The position numbers and the translations under genes were made by a program. A stretch of 63,221 nt of DNA from Arenibacter amylolyticus (lineage in GTDB: Bacteria; Bacteroidota; Bacteroidia; Flavobacteriales; Flavobacteriaceae): NCBI RefSeq assembly GCF_002150785.1, contig NZ_MTAZ01000025.1, forward strand, positions 1 through 63,221, given 5' to 3'. Of this stretch, positions 8,204-16,589 are shown in pieces. The first letter of the stretch is position 1, and the number at the start of each line of letters is the position of its first letter. A model generated the notes under the pieces. That model was not told where the DNA came from and did not search any database. It saw nothing but the letters and a program-made list of their open reading frames with translations.

Positions 8204-9466
8204 ATGAAACCACAGCACCTCATCAAAATCCTATTTTGCTTTTTCATCACTTCTTTGGGATACGCACAATTCAACCTGGACGCGGAATTACGTCCACGAT
8301 CCGAATATCGCCATGGCTACAAAACGCTATTTCCGGACAACACGGATGCCGCCTTATTTGTATCGCAACGGACAAGACTTAATACGGATTACAAATTGGA
8401 AGGCCTTACCTTTTATCTAAGCATCCAAGATGTTAGGGTTTGGGGTGATGTGCCCCAACTAAACCTATCTGACGAGAACGGACTTGGTATTCATCAAGCT
8501 TGGGGAGAGGTTTTACTGCAAGAAGGAGTATCCGTTAAATTGGGAAGACAGGAAATTAGTTATGATGACCATCGGATTTTTGGTAATGTGGGATGGGCCC
8601 AACAAGGACGTAGCCATGATGCCCTATTGTTAAAGTATCACAAGCAGGATTTCAACATCCATTTGGGCCTCGCCTACAATCAAGATTCGGAAAATCTTTT
8701 CGGAACTACCCTAACCACACCGGGCACCTATAAGAGTTTACAGTATCTCTGGGGAAACAGAACATGGGATCGGTTTTCTGCCAGTCTTTTATTTTTGAAT
8801 AATGGGATGCAATTTATAGACCTAATAAATAGCAATAACAACGAAACTCGATATAGCCAAACCCTTGGAACCCACCTTACATTCCAAGAAGGACCTTGGA
8901 GCTTAACCTCCAATATTTTCTACCAGATGGGCAAGGATGTCGCCAATAACGATTTAAACGCATTTCTTGTCGCTCTGGAAGGCAATTATAGGATAACAGA
9001 AAAATGGCAGATAGGTCTTGGCGGGGAGGCACTAAGTGGAAATAACAACGGAGTTTCCGCCAACGGGAAGAACAAGGCTTTTACCCCGTTTTATGGCACC
9101 AACCACAAGTTCAATGGCCATATGGATTATTTTTATGTGGGCAACCATATCAACAATGTTGGATTGGTGGATCTCTATCTAAAAACCAAACTGGTACTTG
9201 GCGAAAAAGGCAGCCTGAATATTGCGCTACATAATTTCTCTGCGGAGGCCCCCATAGCTGGCACCAATAAGAAACAACTTGGAAGTGAATTAGATCTGGC
9301 CTATAACCACAAACTACAAAAATATGTCTCGATAACAGCTGGGTACTCACAGTTATTCCCAACTACTGGAATGGAAGCATTAAAAGCAAATTTTGATGGA
9401 AACACAAATAATTGGGGATGGATAATGATGACCATTAACCCCACATTATTTTCCTCCAACAATTAA
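8204..9466 (+). CDS. Alginate-export-type outer-membrane porin
   Basis: About 420 residues. The chosen ATG at 8204 gives a clean signal peptide ending LGYAQF; an upstream ATG at 8168 would put 12 polar residues before it. The mature protein is a run of amphipathic strands with ELRPRSEYR, FVSQRTRLN and KLGRQEISYDD, matching the Alginate_exp family of 16 to 18 stranded porins. In this family a true alginate substrate is known only for AlgE-like members. Here it sits between a LytS/LytTR pair and nirK, so an anion (nitrate or nitrite) channel role is an inference. No alginate genes are nearby. Confidence 0.85.
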   Translation: MKPQHLIKILFCFFITSLGYAQFNLDAELRPRSEYRHGYKTLFPDNTDAALFVSQRTRLNTDYKLEGLTFYLSIQDVRVWGDVPQLNLSDENGLGIHQAWGEVLLQEGVSVKLGRQEISYDDHRIFGNVGWAQQGRSHDALLLKYHKQDFNIHLGLAYNQDSENLFGTTLTTPGTYKSLQYLWGNRTWDRFSASLLFLNNGMQFIDLINSNNNETRYSQTLGTHLTFQEGPWSLTSNIFYQMGKDVANNDLNAFLVALEGNYRITEKWQIGLGGEALSGNNNGVSANGKNKAFTPFYGTNHKFNGHMDYFYVGNHINNVGLVDLYLKTKLVLGEKGSLNIALHNFSAEAPIAGTNKKQLGSELDLAYNHKLQKYVSITAGYSQLFPTTGMEALKANFDGNTNNWGWIMMTINPTLFSSNN

Positions 9467-9553
9467 AAAGAACAAGGATTTCTTTCTTTAACATGTAATA
9501 GCCTTAAGATTGCTGCATGGAGCATCACCTATATTCCCCAAAAACGAAACGGG

Positions 9554-9727
9554 ATGGAATTAGTTGCAATTTCCGCTGCACCACAGGCCCTAAAACGCAC
9601 CCTTTATCCTTTGGATCCCTCGCTTTATACACCCGCCGGTTTACCTCCGAAGGTGGCCGTAAAGGAGCTGTTTAGAAAAACAATACCCTATAATAAATCC
9701 CAGTATGATCCTTTCGCTCACTTTTAA
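9554..9727 (+). CDS. Possible small protein of 57 residues
   Basis: An ATG at 9554 opens a 57-codon frame ending at TAA 9725-9727. It encodes a Pro-, Leu- and Lys-rich chain (start MELVAISAAPQ, end QYDPFAHF) without a signal peptide or known motif. The same frame is open back to the stop codon of the porin gene, so 87 codons after that stop lack another stop. It could be a genuine small gene, or the remnant of a larger one, in the porin-nirK spacer. No recognisable start signal precedes it. Confidence 0.35.
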   Translation: MELVAISAAPQALKRTLYPLDPSLYTPAGLPPKVAVKELFRKTIPYNKSQYDPFAHF

Positions 9728-9803
9728 TCCGCATGGTTCCTAGCCAGTTCAATAAATTGATAGCAACAATAACCATCGCAATGGTCTAATAAAAAGGAAC
9801 AAC

Positions 9804-9817
9804 ATGATAATTCTCAT
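9804..9817. promoter_or_regulatory. Candidate FNR/CRP-family operator upstream of nirK
   Basis: The sequence ATGA-TAATTC-TCAT is an inverted repeat with the TGA-N6-TCA core recognised by CRP/FNR-family regulators. It lies about 92 bp before the nirK start codon. Nitrite reductase genes are commonly controlled by FNR, DNR or NnrR, so the placement makes sense. A four-base half-site can arise by chance, hence the moderate confidence. Confidence 0.4.
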
Positions 9818-9908
9818 AATTATTACATCCAAATTTAACTAATCTTGACACTTAAAACCCAACATATTTATACATCACTTTTATAAACCAAACCATAAAA
9901 CGATTATT

Positions 9909-11368
9909 ATGAAAATTAATACTACTAAAAAACTAGTTTTGCGATCAACCCAACTTGCGGGGGTGGCTTCCCTTCTTTTTTCCTGTGCGGAAAAGGAGAA
10001 AAAAGTTTATGCCAGTACAGCTGAAATCCCGGCCATAAGGGAAATGACCGCAGAATTAACCTCCCCCCCACATGTTCCGACCCCGGTAGGAAAGAGAAAG
10101 GCAAAAAAGCTGATTGTCGACATGGAGATTTTAGAGTTGGAATCTGAAATGACCAATGGGGTCCGTTATGTATATTGGACCTTTGGAGGTACGGTACCCG
10201 GAAGTTTTATCAGGACAAGGGTTGGTGACGAGGTAGAATTCCGATTAAAAAATCACCCGGACAACAAATTGCCGCATAACATAGATTTACATGCCGTTAC
10301 CGGTCCCGGCGGTGGTGCAGAATCCTCCTTTGTAGCTCCCGGTCGCGAAAAGGTATTCTCCTTTAAGACCCTCAACCCCGGCCTATATGTATACCACTGT
10401 GCCACGGCCCCAGTAGGTATGCACATTGCCAATGGAATGTACGGCCTAATCCTGGTAGAACCGGAAGGCGGATTGCCACGGGTAGATAAGGAATATTACA
10501 TTATGCAGGGTGATTTCTATACCAAAGGCGCCAATGGGGAACGAGGATTACAACCGTTCGACATGCAGAAAGCGGTCAACGAACACGCAGACTATGTAGT
10601 ATTTAATGGAAGTGTGGGCGCTCTTACCGGAGATAATGCCATCACCGCAAATGTTGGAGAGACCGTACGCCTATTTGTTGGTAACGGAGGTCCAAATTTA
10701 GTTTCTTCCTTCCATGTGATCGGAGAGATATTTGATAAAGTTTATGTTGAGGGAGGCGACCTGATCAATGAAAACATTCAGACCACCCTAATCCCTGCTG
10801 GTGGGGCAGCCATTGTAGAATTTAAGGTAGATGTTCCGGGAACGCTAATTCTTGTAGACCATTCTATTTTTAGGGCCTTTAATAAAGGGGCACTGGGAAT
10901 GTTAAAAGTAGAAGGTGAAGAGAACAAAAAGATCTATTCCGGAGAATTGAGAGAGGGCATCTATTTACCGGAAGGCCCAGGGATACAGACCATGCCAAGT
11001 ACGGACGAAACTCCAGAATCCGAAATACCCGCCAAAACAATGGCTGAGAAAATGGAATTCGGGAAAGCGACTTTTATGCAGACCTGTTTTGCCTGTCACC
11101 TAGGAGAAGGACAAGGTATTCCAGAGGCATTCCCCCCCTTGCAAATTCGGATTATTTAAATGCCGATGTTGAACGGGCCATAGATATAGTTTTGTACGGT
11201 TTAACCGGGGAAATAACCGTAAACGGCAAGAATTATAATAGTGTGATGACCGCTCAGACCCTATCCGATGAAGAGGTGGCCAATGTTTTGACCTATGTTT
11301 ACAACAGTTGGGGAAATTCTAAAAAGGAAGTTACCCCGGCCATGGTAAAGAGCAGAAGAAGTAAATAA
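9909..11368 (+). CDS. nirK: Copper nitrite reductase fused to cytochrome c, frameshifted near its end
   Basis: Reduces nitrite to nitric oxide in the periplasm. The signal ends in lipobox LFSC (C26), so it is lipid-anchored. Two cupredoxin domains carry type 1 copper ligands H123, C164, H172 and M177, type 2 ligands H128, H163 and H318, and catalytic D126 and H269. A C-terminal cytochrome c domain has CFACH (393-397). In the run of seven C at 11132-11138 the frame shifts: frame one stops at 11157-11159 (residue 416). The -1 frame continues with [13 protein letters not shown] and the Met-containing [20 protein letters not shown] to TAA 11366-11368. One missing C restores a full haem domain. 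Confidence 0.92.
11132..11138 (+). other. C7 homopolymer at the nirK frame break
   Basis: Seven C follow the TT of a Phe codon, so the zero frame reads C CCC CCC, an all-C slippery heptamer aligned for a -1 shift. Eight C would join the two halves of the cytochrome domain directly. Sequencing error, contingency-locus slippage, real decay and recoding are all possible. Confidence 0.85.
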
Positions 11369-11393
11369 ACCTTTATAAACAAAACAAATAAAT

Positions 11394-12191
11394 ATGAGTC
11401 CCTTCATAAGAATCGCCATAACCTTTATCTGTAGTATCATTGTATTTACCACCTCTGCTCAGCGGAATGATATGGCCGAGGTAAAAGGAGGGACTTATAT
11501 TCCACTCTACGGAGTAGACTCTACCACCGTTGATGTACAGTCCTTTAAAATGGACGTATATCCCGTGACCAACAGGGAATATTTAAACTTCGTAAAGGAA
11601 AATCCACAATGGCAACGCAGCAGGATAAAACGATTGTTTTCGGACGGCAGCTACTTGTCAGACTGGGAAGGGGACCTTTCTTATGGGGAAAAATTAAAAC
11701 CCAATGCCCCTGTTACCAGTATCTCGTGGTTTGCCGCAAAAAATTATTGTGAGCTACAAGGCAAACGCTTGCCCACTGTAGACGAGTGGGAATATGCTGC
11801 CATGGCCGACCAAACTACAGCAGATGCCCGAAGAAAAGAAAGCTACAACCAGCAGATTTTAGATTGGTACGAGGCTCTCAAAACCTTTAAAAAAGAGATT
11901 GGTTCTACCTTTAAAAATTACTGGGGTATATACGATCTCCATGGATTGGTATGGGAATGGACCCTAGATTTCAATTCGGTATTAATTTCCGGGGAATCTC
12001 GGAAGGATGTTGATAAAGACAGTAATCTTTTTTGCGGAAGTGCCGCTGTAGGAGCTACGGACCTTATGAACTATGCCGCCTTTATGCGCTATGCCTTAAG
12101 AGGCAGCTTAAAAGCTAATTATACCATGCGAAACTTGGGATTTAGATGTGTAGCCCCTCTTGAAAATATAAATGAAAACCATAGTAAGTAA
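11394..12191 (+). CDS. nirV: NirV-like protein (SUMF1/FGE-sulfatase domain)
   Basis: 265 residues with a signal peptide (ending TTSAQ) and a SUMF1 fold: MAEVKGGTYIPL, MDVYPVTNREYLNF, PVTSISWFAAKNYCELQGKR, LPTVDEWEYAA and DLHGLVWEW. Genes of this type next to nirK are called nirV, whose exact role is unknown. The final segment runs LRGSLKANYTMRNLGFRC and lacks the paired active-site Cys of true formylglycine-generating enzymes, so sulfatase activation is unlikely. The gene lies 25 bp after the restored end of nirK and 12 bp before the SCO gene, suggesting an operon nirK-nirV-sco. Confidence 0.85.
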   Translation: MSPFIRIAITFICSIIVFTTSAQRNDMAEVKGGTYIPLYGVDSTTVDVQSFKMDVYPVTNREYLNFVKENPQWQRSRIKRLFSDGSYLSDWEGDLSYGEKLKPNAPVTSISWFAAKNYCELQGKRLPTVDEWEYAAMADQTTADARRKESYNQQILDWYEALKTFKKEIGSTFKNYWGIYDLHGLVWEWTLDFNSVLISGESRKDVDKDSNLFCGSAAVGATDLMNYAAFMRYALRGSLKANYTMRNLGFRCVAPLENINENHSK

Positions 12192-12203
12192 ATAGGAAGT
12201 AAG

Positions 12204-12908
12204 ATGAAAAACACCTTAAAAATAGTCCTTTTGTTTTTGCTTATAGGCACCCTTACCGGTTGTAATTTCGGTAAGAGCGACAAGCTGGAAACCGTCACCT
12301 ACGAATGCCCCATGTTTTGTGAAGGAGAAAAAACCTATGAGGAACCTGGGACCTGCCCTATCTGTAATATGGACTTAACATTAGTGGCGGAAAAAGAAAA
12401 AAAAGAGGGTGAAATCTCCGATCTTTCCATCTACAACCTACCGTCTGTTTGGACTACCCAGCACAACGAGGAAATTGAATTAAAGGAGTTACAGGGCAAT
12501 GTGGTGGTAATGGTGATGATCTATACCTCTTGTCCGGCTGCATGCCCAAGACTGGCTGCGGATATGCGCAATATTGAGAAACAGATTCCGGCAGACAAAA
12601 AAAAGGATGTAACCTTGGTGCTGGTTAGTATCGATCCAGAAACCGACACTCCTGAGCGATTGGCCGCTTTTGCCAAAGAAAATTTGATGGAGTCTAACCA
12701 GTGGGTATTATTAAGGGGGACCGAAGCAAATACACGCGAATTTGCGGCCGTGCTGGCGGTTAACTATAAAAGGATTTCTCCATTGGATTTCTCCCATAGC
12801 AATATCATTAGCGTCTTTGATCAAGGGGGCGAATTAGTCCATCAAAAAGAAGGCTTAGGTGTTAACCATCAGGAAACGGTTTCAAAAATTCTGGAACTGG
12901 TAAACTAG
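12204..12908 (+). CDS. SCO1/SenC copper-delivery lipoprotein with heavy-metal-binding motif
   Basis: A 234-residue lipoprotein (lipobox LTGC, C20). Residues 33-58 carry a heavy-metal-binding YHS-like motif with two CxxxC/CxxC pairs (C35, C39, C51, C54) and ICNMDL. The thioredoxin-like SCO domain follows, with copper ligands C110 and C114 in TSCPAACPRL and H198 in DFSHSN. SCO proteins load copper onto periplasmic oxidases. Here, following nirK and nirV by 12 bp, it most likely supplies copper to the nitrite reductase; a role in cytochrome oxidase assembly is the alternative. Confidence 0.92.
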   Translation: MKNTLKIVLLFLLIGTLTGCNFGKSDKLETVTYECPMFCEGEKTYEEPGTCPICNMDLTLVAEKEKKEGEISDLSIYNLPSVWTTQHNEEIELKELQGNVVVMVMIYTSCPAACPRLAADMRNIEKQIPADKKKDVTLVLVSIDPETDTPERLAAFAKENLMESNQWVLLRGTEANTREFAAVLAVNYKRISPLDFSHSNIISVFDQGGELVHQKEGLGVNHQETVSKILELVN

Positions 12909-12942
12909 CAAACTACCATTCAAATTAATGTTTCTTACAATC

Positions 12943-12969
12943 TAGGGGCTTTAAAGGCCCCTATTTTGT
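12943..12969 (+). terminator. Intrinsic terminator of the nirK operon
   Basis: Stem TAGGGGC / GCCCCTA around TTTAAAG, followed by TTTTGT, lies 35 bp past the SCO stop codon. It is a likely end of the nirK-nirV-sco transcript. Confidence 0.7.
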
Positions 12970-13180
12970 AGAAACCACTACTTGGGAACCACCCTCATTC
13001 AACCATTAACCTTTTGGCATATCACCCCAAATAGCATACGTACTATGCTTATTGTATAAAACCCTAAAACCTCGATTGGGCACATATCCTGAAACCCCAC
13101 TAAGGGCTATAGGTTTTAAATCTTTCCCCATCTTTAGGGGAAAGCGAAATCTCTAGTTATATTTGTAAAAAATTTTACGG

Positions 13181-16100
13181 TTGACAAAATCTATCCTGCC
13201 ACCACTGTTTGCACAGTCTCCGCAACTGCGAAAACTGCAGAATTCCATTGCCAATTCTCAAAATAAAACGACAAAGGACCCCGCTTCCGTGACCAATATT
13301 AAGGGCTTGGTGGGCTCTTCCCTGTCCTTTGTAGTCGCAGAAGCTTTCCAAAAAGCATCTTCGCCCTTTCTCTTTGTTCTATCCGATAAGGAGGAAGCCG
13401 CCTATTATTTAAACGATTTGGAGCAACTTATTGGGGAAAAGGATGTCCTCTTCTACCCGGGAAGCTATAGAAGGCCCTATCAAATAGAGGAAACGGATAA
13501 CGCCAATGTATTGTTGCGGGCAGAGGTTCTAAACCGCATCAACTCCAGAAAGAAACCGGCTATTATCGTTACCTATCCCGATGCCCTATTCGAAAAAGTA
13601 GTCACCCGTAGGGAGCTGGAAAAAAACACCTTAAAAATTAAATTGGGGGACACCCTTTCGCTCGATTTTTTAAATGAGGTGTTGTTCGAATACCAATTTA
13701 AACGGGTGGATTTCGTGACCGAACCAGGTGAATTTTCACTCAGAGGGGGAATTATGGACGTGTTTTCCTTCTCCCACGATGAACCCTACCGTATCGAGTT
13801 TTTTGGGGACGAAGTTGATAGTATCCGAACTTTTGATGTAGAATCACAGCTCTCTAACCAAAAGGTAAAGAAGATCACTCTTATCCCCAATGTAGAGCAT
13901 AAGTTTTTGGACGAAAGCAGGGAGAGCATTCTTAAGTACATTGCCCCCAACACCCTTATCTTCAGCAAAAACCTCCACCATCTTTACCACAGGTTGGACG
14001 ATTTTTATGAAAAGGCCAAAGAGGCCTTCGCCAAATTATCCAAAGAAATTAGGCGGGCAGAGCCCTTAGAGCTATTTGCCAATGCTGATACCATTAGGGA
14101 ACAATTGGAAGATTTTAGCGTATTTGAAATAGACGGAAACAAGGATTCCAATACGGGGGAAACCATACTTTTTAATACCCAACCCCAACCTTCCTTCAAT
14201 AAAAAGTTTGATCTTTTAATAGACAACCTCAACCAGAACCACAAAAATGGGTATATAAATTACCTCTTTTGTGCCACAGAGCAGCAGGCCCAACGTTTCC
14301 ATGACATTTTTGACGAGGTGGATAAGGAAGTACATTACAAAACAATTGTCTCCCCGCTGTACCAAGGATTTGTAGATAAGGACTTAAAAATTGCCTGTTA
14401 TACAGATCATCAGATTTTTGAGCGCTACCATAAATTCCACCTAAAAAACGGTTACGCCAAGAAACAGGCCATTACCCTAAAAGACCTGAACAAATTGGAG
14501 GTAGGGGACTATGTAACCCATATAGACCACGGTATCGGAAAATTTGGCGGACTCCAAAAAATAGATGTGGAAGGCAAGATGCAGGAGGCTATAAAACTGA
14601 TGTACGGGGAACGCGATATCCTATATGTGAGTATTCACTCCTTACACAAAATCTCCAAATTTAACGGCAAGGACGGCTCACCCCCAAAAATATACAAGCT
14701 AGGGTCCGGGGCATGGAAAAAAGTTAAGGACAAGGCTAAATCGCGCGTAAAGAAGATTGCTTTTGACCTTATCCAACTTTATGCAAAACGTCGCGCTAAA
14801 AAAGGATTTCAATACGGTCCGGACAGTTACCTCCAACACGAATTGGAAGCTTCTTTTATCTACGAGGACACCCCAGACCAGAGCAAGTCTACTGAGGACA
14901 TTAAAAAAGACATGGAAAGCGATCGGCCTATGGACCGACTTGTTTGTGGGGATGTAGGTTTTGGAAAGACCGAGGTGGCCATCCGTGCCGCATTCAAAGC
15001 AGTGGATAACGGCAAGCAGGTAGCCGTACTAGTACCCACCACTATTTTGGCATTTCAACATCACCGAACCTTTTCGGAACGCCTAAAAGAGATGCCCGTT
15101 TCCATTAACTACCTCAACCGCTTTAGGAGCGCCAAGGAAAGGAAACAAACCTTGGAGGATTTGGAAGCTGGAAAAGTAGATATCATTATTGGCACCCACC
15201 AATTGGTGAATAAAAACGTTAAGTTTAAAGACCTTGGGCTACTGATCGTAGATGAGGAACAGAAATTTGGCGTATCCGTAAAAGACAAGCTCAAAGCTAT
15301 AAAGGAAGATGTAGATGTGCTTACCTTAACGGCAACCCCCATTCCTAGGACGTTGCAATTTAGCCTTATGGCTGCAAGGGACCTTTCTGTAATTAATACG
15401 GCCCCTCCAAACAGGTATCCGATACAAAGTGAGGTTATCCGTTTTAATGAAGAATTAATCAGGGATGCTATTTCCTATGAAATTCAACGTGGCGGTCAGG
15501 TTTATTTTATTCATAATAGGGTAGAGAACATCCAGGAAGTAGCGGGAATGATTCAGCGTTTGGTTCCAGATGCCAAAATAGGAATTGGTCATGGGCAAAT
15601 GGAGGGTAAAAAGCTAGAAGCCCTTATGTTGGCCTTTATTAATGGGGAGTTTGATGTACTGGTATCCACTACCATCGTAGAAAGCGGTTTGGATGTTACC
15701 AATGCCAATACCATCTTTATTAACAATGCCAATAATTTTGGACTGAGCGACCTACACCAAATGCGGGGACGTGTAGGCCGAAGCAATAAAAAAGCCTTCT
15801 GTTACTTTATTACCCCACCCTATGAGGTTATGACTAACGATGCCCGAAAGCGAATTGAGGCCTTGGAGCAATTCACAGAGCTGGGAAGTGGCTTTAATAT
15901 TGCCATGAAAGATTTAGAAATTAGGGGAGCCGGTGACCTTTTGGGAGGCGAACAGAGTGGGTTTATCAACGATATTGGGTTTGACACCTACCAAAAAATA
16001 TTGTCTGAGGCCATTGATGAGTTAAAGGAGAATGAATTTAAGGAACTCTACGAAGAAGTGGAAGGAAAGCCCACTGTTTTTGTAAAGGACACCCAAATAG

Positions 16101-16576
16101 ACACAGACCTGGAACTGTTATTCCCAGACGATTACATCAATAATATAACCGAACGCCTTAATCTGTATACAGAACTCAACCAAATTAAGGAAGAAGAAGC
16201 CCTGCAGAAATTTGAATCGCACCTTATAGATCGCTTTGGGGAACTGCCCACCCAAGCAGTAGACCTATTAAACTCGGTTCGCATTAAATGGATTGCCAAT
16301 GGCATAGGCTTAGAGAAAATTGTAATGAAAAAGGGGAAGATGATAGGGTATTTCATTGCCGATCAGCAATCCAAATTCTATCAAAGCAAACAGTTCACTA
16401 CGGTTTTACAATTTATCCAAAGCAATCCTAAACTAGCCAAGCTTAAGGAAAAAGAAACCCGTAAAGGACTGCGACTTTTGTTGGTGTTCAATGATATTAA
16501 ATCCTTGGATAAGGCCTATAGAGCCATGCAGCAGCTTGCCCCTGCGCAACTAACTTCTAAAGTGGAATCTACCTAA
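13181..16576 (+). CDS. mfd: Transcription-repair coupling factor
   Basis: A 1131-residue Mfd, which pushes stalled RNA polymerase off damaged DNA and recruits UvrA. Domains in order are UvrB-like D1-D3 (about 1-400), the RNA polymerase interacting CarD-like domain (about 425-490, GDYVTHIDHGIGKF), the RecG-like translocase with Walker A GDVGFGKTE near 590 and DEEQKFGV near 690, motif VI (QMRGRVGRS), and the C-terminal TRCF domain. The start is a TTG codon at 13181; no upstream in-frame ATG is plausible and the N-terminus aligns with family length. It is a housekeeping gene followed at 13 bp by a thioredoxin-like gene. Confidence 0.97.
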   Translation: MTKSILPPLFAQSPQLRKLQNSIANSQNKTTKDPASVTNIKGLVGSSLSFVVAEAFQKASSPFLFVLSDKEEAAYYLNDLEQLIGEKDVLFYPGSYRRPYQIEETDNANVLLRAEVLNRINSRKKPAIIVTYPDALFEKVVTRRELEKNTLKIKLGDTLSLDFLNEVLFEYQFKRVDFVTEPGEFSLRGGIMDVFSFSHDEPYRIEFFGDEVDSIRTFDVESQLSNQKVKKITLIPNVEHKFLDESRESILKYIAPNTLIFSKNLHHLYHRLDDFYEKAKEAFAKLSKEIRRAEPLELFANADTIREQLEDFSVFEIDGNKDSNTGETILFNTQPQPSFNKKFDLLIDNLNQNHKNGYINYLFCATEQQAQRFHDIFDEVDKEVHYKTIVSPLYQGFVDKDLKIACYTDHQIFERYHKFHLKNGYAKKQAITLKDLNKLEVGDYVTHIDHGIGKFGGLQKIDVEGKMQEAIKLMYGERDILYVSIHSLHKISKFNGKDGSPPKIYKLGSGAWKKVKDKAKSRVKKIAFDLIQLYAKRRAKKGFQYGPDSYLQHELEASFIYEDTPDQSKSTEDIKKDMESDRPMDRLVCGDVGFGKTEVAIRAAFKAVDNGKQVAVLVPTTILAFQHHRTFSERLKEMPVSINYLNRFRSAKERKQTLEDLEAGKVDIIIGTHQLVNKNVKFKDLGLLIVDEEQKFGVSVKDKLKAIKEDVDVLTLTATPIPRTLQFSLMAARDLSVINTAPPNRYPIQSEVIRFNEELIRDAISYEIQRGGQVYFIHNRVENIQEVAGMIQRLVPDAKIGIGHGQMEGKKLEALMLAFINGEFDVLVSTTIVESGLDVTNANTIFINNANNFGLSDLHQMRGRVGRSNKKAFCYFITPPYEVMTNDARKRIEALEQFTELGSGFNIAMKDLEIRGAGDLLGGEQSGFINDIGFDTYQKILSEAIDELKENEFKELYEEVEGKPTVFVKDTQIDTDLELLFPDDYINNITERLNLYTELNQIKEEEALQKFESHLIDRFGELPTQAVDLLNSVRIKWIANGIGLEKIVMKKGKMIGYFIADQQSKFYQSKQFTTVLQFIQSNPKLAKLKEKETRKGLRLLLVFNDIKSLDKAYRAMQQLAPAQLTSKVEST

Positions 16577-16589
16577 CACCTACTCCATT

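Noticed and set aside
11132-11138. Programmed -1 frameshift as the preferred explanation
   Set aside because: The heptamer fits, but I see no clear downstream stem-loop or pseudoknot, and homopolymer error or slippage is simpler; kept only as one option in the finding.
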